In this document: one piece after another, positions 1-6,972 of the stretch
How positions within the stretch are numbered: the first letter of the stretch is position 1
Layout: every line of letters starts with the position of its first letter
DNA from: Rhizobiaceae bacterium
Lineage (GTDB): Bacteria > Pseudomonadota > Alphaproteobacteria > Rhizobiales > Rhizobiaceae
Assembly (NCBI GenBank): GCA_023953845.1
Contig: JAMLJC010000001.1
Coordinates: 1,736,001-1,800,000 of the forward strand
Direction of reading: 5' to 3'
DNA: 64,000 nucleotides
Made by a program: the position numbers and the translations under genes
The notes under the pieces: model-generated
Databases searched by the model: none
What the model was told of the DNA's origin: nothing
The model's input: only the letters and a program-made list of their open reading frames with translations

Positions 1-234
1 ACCGCGCGGCTTGCCGCCATGCATGCGAAGGGCGAGATCGGCATTGACGAGACACGACTGTTCGAAAGCATCGTCGGGTCGCGCTTCACCGGCAGCGTCG
101 CCCGGCAGACGAGCCTTTCGGACGGCCGCGCAGCCATCGTCGCGCAGGTCGGGGGCAGGGCGCATTATTCCGGCAAATCCGAATTCTGGATCGAGGCGGA
201 CGACGAACTCGGCAAGGGCTTTCTGGTGCGGTAG
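1..234 (+). CDS. Proline racemase / 4-hydroxyproline epimerase family protein, 3' end only
   Basis: Only the last 77 codons lie in the window; the frame is open from base 1 with no need for an internal start. The reading begins TARLAAMHAKGEIGI and continues through ESIVGSRFTGSV to GRAHYSGKSEFW near the end. This is the C-terminal half-domain typical of the proline racemase superfamily (4-hydroxyproline 2-epimerase, trans-3-hydroxyproline dehydratase, proline racemase). The second catalytic residue of the family (Cys or Thr) precedes the T-x-R-L segment and lies outside the window, so epimerase and dehydratase cannot be separated. Such enzymes start hydroxyproline catabolism in many rhizobia. 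The family call is firm; the substrate is not. Confidence 0.85.
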   Translation, partial: TARLAAMHAKGEIGIDETRLFESIVGSRFTGSVARQTSLSDGRAAIVAQVGGRAHYSGKSEFWIEADDELGKGFLVR

Positions 235-354
235 CCGTCATCCGCCCGCTGCGGCTATGGGCGGATCGATCACATTCATTGAACCCTGCATCCGAATTCC
301 GAATTTCCGAAGGCGCCGTGATGGAATAAGAATGGCGCGCAAACGGATCGATCC

Positions 355-972
355 ATGACCCTCTCCGGTTTTCTGGCCTATAGCGGCGCTCTCGCGGTGG
401 CAGCGGCGATTCCCGGCCCCGGCATTACCGCGCTCGTGGCGCGGGCGCTGGGTTCCGGCTTCCGTTCATCGCTTTTCATGTGCTTCGGCCTCATCCTTGG
501 CGACCTCACCTATCTGACGGCCGTGGTGCTCGGGCTCGCGCTCGTGGCGCAGACTTTCGGCACGGTTTTCCTCGTCATCAAATGGCTGGGAGTGGCTTAT
601 CTCGCGTGGCTCGGCTGGCAATTCTGGACGAGCGGCATCACGGCGGAGAAGGTCGAGGCGAAGAAGGCCCGGGGTGGGCTGATCTCGAGCTTCGCGGCCG
701 GCTATGCGGTGACCATAGGCAATCCGAAGACGATGATCTTCTATCTCGCGCTCACGCCGACGCTGGTTGACCTGCGTACGATAACGCCCGGCGATTACGC
801 GGCGCTGGTTTCTCTCACCGTGATCACACTCGTCATCGTGCTTGTGCCCTATCTGGCTCTGGCAGCGAAGGCGCGCTGGTTCCTGCAGACGCCCCGCGCG
901 CTGAAGACGCTCAACCGCACCGCCGCGGCCTTCATGATGGGCGCGGCCGCGGCAATCGCCGCCCGGCAATAG
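355..972 (+). CDS. LysE/RhtB family amino-acid exporter
   Basis: A 205-residue membrane protein with about six hydrophobic segments. The N-terminus carries the IPGPGITALVARAL motif of the LysE/RhtB translocators, and the middle has AGYAVTIGNPKTMIFYLA, the second conserved signature (NPK). Members export amino acids or homoserine-lactone-like compounds across the inner membrane. Length matches the family (about 205 residues). The gene follows the hydroxyproline-type epimerase by 120 bases on the same strand, so a link to amino-acid overflow is possible but not shown. No regulator lies next to it. The substrate is unknown. Confidence 0.9.
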   Translation: MTLSGFLAYSGALAVAAAIPGPGITALVARALGSGFRSSLFMCFGLILGDLTYLTAVVLGLALVAQTFGTVFLVIKWLGVAYLAWLGWQFWTSGITAEKVEAKKARGGLISSFAAGYAVTIGNPKTMIFYLALTPTLVDLRTITPGDYAALVSLTVITLVIVLVPYLALAAKARWFLQTPRALKTLNRTAAAFMMGAAAAIAARQ

Positions 973-1050
973 CCCTGTTTCAGATTGACTTTACAATACA
1001 GTCGTCATCTCCTGCCTTCCGTAAGGGAAACTCAGGCAAGGGAGAATCTT

Positions 1051-1119
1051 ATGACACGTTGCTTCTGGCACAATATGGGACTTAGCACTTCGGCAAGCGG
1101 CCTCATCAAGCCGCGCTGA
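1051..1119 (+). CDS. Possible 22-residue leader peptide or small protein
   Basis: A short frame of 22 codons (MTRCFWHNMGLSTSAS and six more residues) with a good ribosome site, GGGAG at 1040-1044, six bases before the ATG. It is rich in rare residues near its start (Cys, Phe, Trp, His, Asn), as in amino-acid-sensing leader peptides. The 3' part can form a GCGGC/GCCGC hairpin (1097-1114), and a strong terminator follows at 1131-1160. No plus-strand gene lies beyond the terminator; the next gene converges from the other side. So it could be an orphan attenuator, a small protein, or part of a small RNA. Not recognised from any family. Confidence 0.35.
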   Translation: MTRCFWHNMGLSTSASGLIKPR

Positions 1120-1130
1120 TCATCTTAGGC

Positions 1131-1160
1131 AAAGCCCGCTCCAGCAATGGAGCGGGCTTT
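1131..1160 (+). terminator. Intrinsic terminator
   Basis: Perfect 12-bp stem AAAGCCCGCTCC / GGAGCGGGCTTT with a six-base loop, followed by TTTT reading on the plus strand. It ends transcription of the small frame just upstream and faces the convergent minus-strand gene ending at 1201. On the minus strand the stem is not followed by a T run, so it probably acts mainly on plus-strand transcripts. Confidence 0.85.
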
Positions 1161-1200
1161 TCACATCCTTTGCCCACATACCGGCGCGGCCGGGATTTGC

Positions 1201-2139
1201 TTATGAGCCTGGCTCCACCACGGTCGGCCGCTCGCCACGCAGCGCCGCCATGAGTTCAGCTCGCAATTCGCTGCTTATCCTGTCGCGCAGCAGGCGAACG
1301 AGTTCGTCATTGTGGTTTGCCTTGGCGATCCGTTCACGATAGGTCGCGCCCATAGGCCCGCTAAGCCGGTAGAACAGCCAGAGCAGTCGTCGCTTCCGGT
1401 CGGCCATGGCCGAGATGTCATGCGCAGCAATACGTTTGCGCAACTGCTGCATGATCTTCGCCTCGATCTCCTTCGCATGCTCGCGTTCCAGGGCCCAGAC
1501 GTCCAGCTTGCCCCGGGGCAGGGGCCTGACTGGAAGCTGGAGGTCTGACGGATATCCGTAGAGGGCAACCGGCTTGCCTGGGCGGACTTCGCACAGACTC
1601 TTCGCACCCCAGCTGATGGAAAGCCTGTAGGCGGTCGCCTGACCCAGGGTCACCACCTGCGCGGCAATGTTGCGGGCGCTGTCCATCGCGTAGTTGCCGT
1701 TCGGATCGACGATGTCGTTGAACACGTATCTCAGGTCGAGATGGACGTCCCAGGCGCCCTCCTCGGGATCGACGGCATCTTCGACTTCAGCCCAGCCAAC
1801 GACCTTGAAGTCACCGACCGTCTGGTTCGTGCCATGCAGGAACGCGTATCCGGAGAAGTCGTTGTTTTCCGGACATTCCGCGTGAAAGGTCTCGCTGACG
1901 GGAAAGCGCCCCTTGCTCTTCCGGTCCAGAAGCGCCTTCACGACGAGCATCACCCGCCCCAGCACCTGTCGGCGCAGCCCGTTGTTCGCCATCATGTAAG
2001 GAGACCAGATCGGATCATCGTACACGTCGTGGGGCTTGCCGCCGCCATACATGTATGTGCCGAGTATCTGTTCGCCCTGCTTGTCCATGTTGTTCAGGAG
2101 GCCGAGGACGATCGGAGGCAGGCCAGACAAGGTCGACAT
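1201..2139 (-). CDS. Uncharacterised 312-residue protein
   Basis: Not recognised. The frame has good codon use, no signal peptide and no clear membrane segment. The first half is rich in aromatic residues (YMYGGGKPHDVYDD, then WSPYMMANNGLRR). The C-terminal third is strongly helical and charged, from about residue 215 (ALEREHAKEIEAKIMQQL) to the end, suggesting a coiled-coil or regulatory tail. The start at 2139 is the first ATG, with only a weak upstream GGGA. It stands alone between a terminator and tRNA-Ala(GGC), whose 3' end points toward it. That is compatible with acquired DNA beside a tRNA, but no flanking repeat of the tRNA end was found. Confidence 0.6.
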   Translation of the reverse strand: MSTLSGLPPIVLGLLNNMDKQGEQILGTYMYGGGKPHDVYDDPIWSPYMMANNGLRRQVLGRVMLVVKALLDRKSKGRFPVSETFHAECPENNDFSGYAFLHGTNQTVGDFKVVGWAEVEDAVDPEEGAWDVHLDLRYVFNDIVDPNGNYAMDSARNIAAQVVTLGQATAYRLSISWGAKSLCEVRPGKPVALYGYPSDLQLPVRPLPRGKLDVWALEREHAKEIEAKIMQQLRKRIAAHDISAMADRKRRLLWLFYRLSGPMGATYRERIAKANHNDELVRLLRDRISSELRAELMAALRGERPTVVEPGS

Positions 2140-2433
2140 GGCAAGTCCCGTTCAGCGCAGCGAAACTGCAGCGAAATGATATGCGGAACACGAGCCGCGG
2201 CAAAGGTCTCTCAAGGATAGACTTTTATCGTCCTGCGTCCTGCCGGCAGGACACTCCCTGTCAGCCATCTGCGGGCACGCGCGCATTACAAACGAAGCGG
2301 GAAACCGAGCGGTTCTCCGCGCCGTGGTTCAGGGAACCGGAAAGCTGACAATGGCGATACGAAAAAGGCGAAGTGAGGTCGATTGAGTTCCGCCTCAGAA
2401 CCCCACGTTTTCAACGGCGTTCAGCGGAAAATT

Positions 2434-2509
<76 letters not shown>

Positions 2510-2679
2510 ACGCTCCGGCTTTGGCCGGCGCCGTTTCCGGCGAAGAGGTCGGCGCGAGTTTCCCGCGCCCGAGTAGGTGCGGCTTCTAACCCCGCACCTT
2601 GTGAAGATCAAGCCCGCATGGAGGCTTTTTCTGAACTCCGCCCATGGGCATGCGGAGGGATTTGCGAAACCGGCTGCGA

Positions 2680-3060
2680 TCAGACTTCCTCGTCGTCGTC
2701 GCCGACGCCGATGATGCCCGAAACGTCGTCCTCTTCCTCTTCCTCGTCCTCGATGAAGACGTCGTCATCGTCGTCGCCGATGTCCACGTCGTCGTCGCCC
2801 AGATCCGGCAGGTCGTCGCCGCCCTTCGCCTCGTCGTCCGCATCCTCGAGCGACACTGTCTCGACCGCGTCTTCGCTGTCGACTTCCTTCTCCTCGACCT
2901 CGTCCTCTTCGTCGATCGACGTGGGCGAACTGCTCTCGAAATAGCTGCGCGGATAACTCTTGCCCGTATAGGGCGACACGATCGGGTCCTTGTTCAGATC
3001 GTAGAATTTCCGGCCGGTCTCCGGATCGATGCGTTTTGTACCAAGTTCGGGCTTAGCCAC
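2680..3060 (-). CDS. TIGR02300 (FYDLN acid) family protein
   Basis: 126 residues. The N-terminus MAKPELGTKRIDPETG then KFYDLNKDPIVSPYTG is the hallmark of the FYDLN acid family found across alphaproteobacteria. The C-terminal two thirds is extremely acidic, with runs of Asp and Glu around residues 75-126, and is probably disordered. Function is unknown in the family; the conserved head looks like a small zinc-ribbon-like or binding module without its cysteines. The gene lies just upstream of tRNA-Ala on the same strand. The serine-rich and arginine-rich frames on the other strands are mirror images of the acidic codons. Confidence 0.92.
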   Translation of the reverse strand: MAKPELGTKRIDPETGRKFYDLNKDPIVSPYTGKSYPRSYFESSSPTSIDEEDEVEEKEVDSEDAVETVSLEDADDEAKGGDDLPDLGDDDVDIGDDDDDVFIEDEEEEEDDVSGIIGVGDDDEEV

Positions 3061-3301
3061 TGGCGACCTCGTCAGAAAAGTTTGGTCCCCTTAACCAGAC
3101 TTGCTGTGCCTGTCAAAACATAATCGGACGCCCGCGTTTGATGTGTTTTGCTGCTTCCCCGCCGACATTCGAAGCCATGGGACGGGAGCGAGCGCCGTCG
3201 CGCCGGAGGCCGTTTCCGCCGGTGGATTGTTTTGGCGATCGTGCAGCTGCGCCGGTCGGGCATGAACTCCGGCCCGCGCTTCCGTCGCGATGTCACACCG
3301 A

Positions 3302-3958
3302 TCAATTGTCTCCGGGGCGGGCGGGGAAGAATTTGAAGTAGGGTTCTGCCTCGGCAAGCACGCGAGCGAAGGACGGACGCGCCTTCAGCCGGTCGAGATA
3401 ACGCGTGACATTGTCGTGCTCCGGGCCGATGCCTTCCACCTTACTGGCATAGAATAGGGCGGGGGCGGCGGCGCAGTCGGCCATCGAGAACCACTCGCCG
3501 GCAGCCCACTCCCTATCTGCCATTTCCCGATCCAGGATCGCATAGGAGGAGCGAATCTGTTCGCGCGCCTGCGCCACGCCCGTCGGATCGGTCTGGTCTT
3601 CGGGCCGCAGCCGGTCGAGCACGATCTTCTGCATCTGCTCGTGCAAATAGGAATCGTAGAAGCGATCCCAGATGCGGACATCCAGCGCTGCATCCGCGTC
3701 TTCCGGGACGAGCCGCACCTTACCGGGATGGTGCGCCGCCAGATATTCGATCACGCTCGATGAGCCCGGAACGATCCGGCCGCCTTCCTCGATCACGGGG
3801 AATTTTCCGACCGGATAAACGGCGAGGAAGGCCGCGCGGGACGCCTCGTCGCCGAGATCCACGGGGATGGGCTCGAACGGCGTTTCGTTCTCATAGAGCG
3901 CGATCAGCGCTTTCCAGCAGAACGAGGCGAGCGGGTGATAGTAGAGGCGAACCGTCAT
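3302..3958 (-). CDS. Glutathione S-transferase family protein
   Basis: 218 residues with a GST fold. The N-terminal thioredoxin-like half (residues 1-80) begins TVRLYYHPLASFCWKALIAL, with the Ser/Cys active-site region, and includes the cis-proline segment GKFPVIEEGG and the glutathione-contacting GSSSVIEYLA. The C-terminal helical half contains RIWDRFYDSYLHEQMQK and the capping SMADCAAAPALF. Likely cytosolic glutathione conjugation or a related thiol reaction. It is divergent from an HxlR regulator 87 bases away, an arrangement typical of electrophile- or redox-responsive GST genes; that regulatory link is inference. The ATG at 3958 gives the standard GST N-terminus. Confidence 0.9.
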   Translation of the reverse strand: MTVRLYYHPLASFCWKALIALYENETPFEPIPVDLGDEASRAAFLAVYPVGKFPVIEEGGRIVPGSSSVIEYLAAHHPGKVRLVPEDADAALDVRIWDRFYDSYLHEQMQKIVLDRLRPEDQTDPTGVAQAREQIRSSYAILDREMADREWAAGEWFSMADCAAAPALFYASKVEGIGPEHDNVTRYLDRLKARPSFARVLAEAEPYFKFFPARPGDN

Positions 3959-3992
3959 CCTAGCTCTCCGAGGACCGATTGCATTTCAAAAG

Positions 3993-4014
3993 CGGTTGAT
4001 GGATAATCCAACCG
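3993..4014. promoter_or_regulatory. Palindrome between GST and HxlR genes, possible operator
   Basis: CGGTTG at 3993-3998 and CAACCG at 4009-4014 form an inverted repeat with a partly symmetrical GGATAATC core, inside the 87-base divergent intergenic region. A second AAGCGGTT copy lies at 4025-4032. Position and symmetry fit an HxlR-type dimer site that could control both genes. Confidence 0.4.
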
Positions 4015-4045
4015 ATACGATAACGCAAGCGGTTTTGCCGGGGCC

Positions 4046-4582
4046 ATGGTTTTGGACGCTACGCACCGATCGGGATGTCCGATCAATCTTTCGCTGGAGG
4101 TCTTTGGCGATCGCTGGAGCCTGATCGTATTGCGCGACATCATCTTCGGGGGCAGGCGCCATTTCCGTGAATTGATGCGCAATCAGGAGGGGATTTCCTC
4201 CAACATCCTCGCCGACCGGCTGAAGACGCTGGTCGAACAGGGCATGCTGACGAAGTCCGACGATCCCTCTCACAAGCAGAAGGCCATCTACAGCCTGACG
4301 GAGATGTCGATCTCAACCCTGCCGATCCTGGCGAGCCTCGGGGCCTGGGGCCGGCGCTGGCTGCCCGTCAGCGAGGAACTGTCCATCCGCGCGCGACTGA
4401 TGGAGGAGGGCGGCCCCGCGCTGCTGGATGAGTTCATGGACGATCTGCGCGAGGAGCATCTGCGCGCGACCCGGACGGTCCCGCGCGATGGCCCGACCGT
4501 GCGACAGAAGCTTCAGGCGGCCTACGAAGCCGTCGTCGAAAGGCAGCGTGCTGCGGCGAAAGGCGTCGCGCAACACGATTGA
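4046..4582 (+). CDS. HxlR-type winged-helix transcriptional regulator
   Basis: 178 residues. The HxlR signature is clear: a conserved cysteine in SGCPINLSLEVFGDRWSL (residues 9-26), the recognition part HFRELMRNQEGISSNILADR, and the wing GMLTKSDDPSHKQKAIYSLT. The family binds DNA as dimers, and many members sense quinones, aldehydes or disulfide stress through the N-terminal cysteine. The protein is longer than the usual 110-150 residues, with an extra C-terminal helical region (about residues 110-178). It is divergent from the GST gene and probably controls it and itself. The start chosen is the ATG just before the conserved Cys region. Confidence 0.9.
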   Translation: MVLDATHRSGCPINLSLEVFGDRWSLIVLRDIIFGGRRHFRELMRNQEGISSNILADRLKTLVEQGMLTKSDDPSHKQKAIYSLTEMSISTLPILASLGAWGRRWLPVSEELSIRARLMEEGGPALLDEFMDDLREEHLRATRTVPRDGPTVRQKLQAAYEAVVERQRAAAKGVAQHD

Positions 4583-4601
4583 TCTCTTTCAGGTGTGCGC
4601 T

Positions 4602-4624
4602 TAGTTTAGAATAATTCTAAACTA
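4602..4624. promoter_or_regulatory. Iron control element (ICE/Irr-box-like) upstream of mbfA
   Basis: A perfect 23-base palindrome: TAGTTTAGAAT, centre A, then ATTCTAAACTA. It contains the TTTAGAA/TTCTAAA core of the iron control elements bound by Irr in rhizobia, and mbfA genes are known Irr targets. It ends only 12 bases before the proposed mbfA ATG, so Irr bound here would block transcription or its start directly. The motif match is read from sequence; binding is inferred. Confidence 0.85.
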
Positions 4625-4636
4625 GAGCTTGCGACT

Positions 4637-5620
4637 ATGCTTTTGCGTGTTTTCGGCTTTGGCCGGCGTCCATTCGATTCCTTGAGCGAACAGGAGATGC
4701 TGGCGCTGGCCATATCCTCCGAGGAGGACGATGCGCGCATCTATCGCGCCTATGCCGATGGTTTGCACAATGAATTCCCGCAATCCGCCAAGGTTTTTGA
4801 GGGCATGGCGGACGAGGAGGACCACCATCGCGCCAGTCTGATCGAGCAGCATCGGCGGCGCTTCGGCGACCGCATCCCGCTCATCCGCCGCGAGCATGTG
4901 CGCGGTTTCTACGATCGCAAGCCGGACTGGCTGGTCCGGCCGCTCGGCATCGATCGCGTACGCGCGCAGGCGGAGGAGATGGAGCGGCAGGCCGAGCGCT
5001 TTTATCTGGCCGCCGCCAATCGCACGTCAGATGCCTCCACGCGAAAACTGCTCGGCGACCTCGCGGCGGCCGAGAAGGGTCACGAATCGCTCGCCCGCCG
5101 CCTCGAGGCGCAGCATGTGCCGGAAAATATTCGGGGCGAGGAGGCGCGTGCCGAGCGGCGGCAGTTCATCCTCACCTATGTGCAGCCCGGACTGGCGGGA
5201 CTGATGGATGGTTCTGTGTCGACGCTGGCGCCGATCTTCGCCGCGGCCTTTGCCACGCAGGACACCTGGCAAACCTTTCTCGTCGGCCTGTCAGCCTCGG
5301 TCGGCGCCGGCATCTCCATGGGCTTCACCGAAGCGGCACATGACGACGGCAAGCTGTCCGGCCGGGGCTCGCCGGTCAAGCGCGGTCTGGCGTCGGGCAT
5401 CATGACGGCGATCGGCGGCCTCGGTCACGCGCTGCCCTATCTCATCCCGAATTTCTGGACCGCGACCGGCATCGCGGCGGGAGTCGTCTTTCTCGAACTC
5501 TGGGCGATCGCCTTCATCCAGAACCGCTACATGGAAACGCCGTTCCTCCGGGCGGCCTTTCAGGTGGTGCTCGGCGGCGCGCTGGTCTTCGCCGCCGGCG
5601 TGCTGATCGGCAACGCCTGA
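4637..5620 (+). CDS. mbfA: Membrane-bound ferritin MbfA (erythrin-VIT1 fusion)
   Basis: 327 residues in two parts. Residues 1-165 form a ferritin-like (rubrerythrin-type) four-helix domain with metal ligands in AISSEEDDARIYR (26-38), GMADEEDHHR (56-65), MERQAERFY and AAAEKGHES. Residues 175-327 are a VIT1/CCC1-like membrane domain with GLAGLMDGSVSTLAPIFAAA, GAGISMGFTEAA and about five hydrophobic segments. In Bradyrhizobium and Agrobacterium MbfA exports iron and protects from iron and peroxide stress under Irr control, and the ICE palindrome directly upstream fits that regulation. No Shine-Dalgarno sequence stands before the ATG, so the message may be almost leaderless. Product call is firm. 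Confidence 0.95.
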   Translation: MLLRVFGFGRRPFDSLSEQEMLALAISSEEDDARIYRAYADGLHNEFPQSAKVFEGMADEEDHHRASLIEQHRRRFGDRIPLIRREHVRGFYDRKPDWLVRPLGIDRVRAQAEEMERQAERFYLAAANRTSDASTRKLLGDLAAAEKGHESLARRLEAQHVPENIRGEEARAERRQFILTYVQPGLAGLMDGSVSTLAPIFAAAFATQDTWQTFLVGLSASVGAGISMGFTEAAHDDGKLSGRGSPVKRGLASGIMTAIGGLGHALPYLIPNFWTATGIAAGVVFLELWAIAFIQNRYMETPFLRAAFQVVLGGALVFAAGVLIGNA

Positions 5621-5760
5621 AGGTCTCCGCGCGGCGCGACGGAATTCGCCCGTTTGCCGGCGGCAGCCCGATTGCCGCCCCCGCGGATTTCGCCTAACGT
5701 TGACCAAACGATAAAAACAGACGGGAATCCCGATAACTGTGCGAACCAGAGGTGGTCAGA

Positions 5761-6795
5761 ATGTCCAGCATTGCGAACATACGGTTCGGCGCGCCGACGC
5801 GTCGTAACATCCTCAAGGCAGCAGGCGCCGGCGCGGCCCTTGGCGTGCTCGGCGGCTTCGCGGGTCGCGCCTTCGCGCAAGAGAAGCTGAGGGTCGCGGC
5901 GATCTACACCGTGCCTTTCGAACAGCAATGGGTGAGCCGGCTGCACAAGGCGGCCAACACGGCGAAGGACCGCGGCGACATCGACTATGTCGCGACAGAG
6001 AACGTCTCCAACACCGACTATGAGCGCGTCATGCGCGAATATGCGGAAGCCGGCAACAAGCTGATCCTCGGCGAGGTGTTCGGTGTGGAGGACGCCGCCC
6101 GCACCGTCGCCAAGGACTATCCGGACGTGGCGTTCCTGATGGGCTCCAGCTTCAAGCCGGATGCGGCGCTGCCGAATTTCTCGACCTTCGACAACTATAT
6201 CCAGGACGCCTCTTATCTGACCGGCATCATCGCCGGAGCCATGACCAGGTCGAAGAATATCGGCATGGTCGGCGGCTATCCGATTCCCGAAGTGAACCGG
6301 CTGATGAACGCTTTCATGGCCGGCGTGAAGGAAGTGGCGCCTGACACCAAATTCCAGGTGTCCTTCATCGGCTCGTGGTTCGACCCACCCAAGGCCAAGG
6401 AGACCGCCTTCGCCCAGATCGACGGCGGCGCGGACCTGCTCTATGCCGAGCGCTTCGGCGTTTCCGACGCGGCCAAGGAGAAGGGCGTGCTGGCCATAGG
6501 CAACGTCATCGACACGCAGGCCGACTATCCGGATACGGTCGTCGCCTCCGCGCTCTGGCATTTCGAGCCGACGCTCGACCACGCCATCGCGCAGGTGAAG
6601 GCCGGGGCCTTCAAGGCCGAGGATTATGGCGTCTACTCCTTCATGAAGGAGGGCGGCTGCTCCATCGCGCCGCTCGGCACTTTCGAGGGCAAGGTGCCCG
6701 ACGACGTGAAGGCCAAGGTCGCCGAGAAGGAAAAGGCCATCAAGGACGGCTCGTTCACCGTCGAGATCAACGACGCCGAGCCCAAGTCGAGCTGA
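5761..6795 (+). CDS. BMP family ABC transporter substrate-binding protein
   Basis: 344 residues. The N-terminus has a twin-arginine signal (TRRNILKAAGAGAALG) ending near RAFAQ, so the protein is probably exported folded by Tat and sits in the periplasm. The mature part follows the BMP/Med family: RVAAIYTVPFEQQWV, DVAFLMGSSFKPDA, DASYLTGIIAGAMTRS, IGMVGGYPIPEVNRLMNAF. BMP proteins bind nucleosides, purine derivatives or autoinducers. ATG 5761 was chosen over GTG 5752 because GAGGT at 5748-5752 is correctly spaced. It heads the importer operon. With a cytosine-deaminase-like enzyme at the operon end, the likely ligand is a nucleoside or nucleobase (inference). Confidence 0.92.
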   Translation: MSSIANIRFGAPTRRNILKAAGAGAALGVLGGFAGRAFAQEKLRVAAIYTVPFEQQWVSRLHKAANTAKDRGDIDYVATENVSNTDYERVMREYAEAGNKLILGEVFGVEDAARTVAKDYPDVAFLMGSSFKPDAALPNFSTFDNYIQDASYLTGIIAGAMTRSKNIGMVGGYPIPEVNRLMNAFMAGVKEVAPDTKFQVSFIGSWFDPPKAKETAFAQIDGGADLLYAERFGVSDAAKEKGVLAIGNVIDTQADYPDTVVASALWHFEPTLDHAIAQVKAGAFKAEDYGVYSFMKEGGCSIAPLGTFEGKVPDDVKAKVAEKEKAIKDGSFTVEINDAEPKSS

Positions 6796-6804
6796 GCGCT
6801 GGTA

Positions 6805-6972
6805 TCCCTCTCCCCTTGCGGGGAGGGTGGCGGCGAAGCCGCCGGGTGGGGTAGCTGACCGCAAGCGCTACCCCATTCATGTTATTGCTATCCTGCTTAC
6901 GAGGCCGAGTTTGGCAGAGGTTACCCCACCCGGTTCGCTTCGCGAACCACCCTCCCCGCAAGGGGGAGGGGC
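6805..6972. repeat. Pair of inverted GC-rich intergenic repeats
   Basis: Two copies of an element with core CCTCCCCTTGCGGGGAGGG followed by a hairpin and GGGTGGGGTA. One copy (6805-6856) is direct, the other (6921-6972) inverted. Each contains its own small stem (GGCGAAGCC and GGTTCGCTTCGCGAACC). The same family recurs at 23415-23550 and more distantly at 17660-17815 and 21247-21332. The two copies can pair into a long stem between binding-protein and ATPase genes, a usual place for mRNA-stabilising or attenuating structures. They resemble rhizobial intergenic mosaic elements. Confidence 0.85.

Noticed and set aside
990..1050. Riboswitch before the small frame
   Set aside because: No conserved aptamer could be recognised; only hairpins and a terminator are visible.
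5560..6864. 434-codon minus-strand frame
   Set aside because: Antisense of the BMP binding-protein gene, without domain features.
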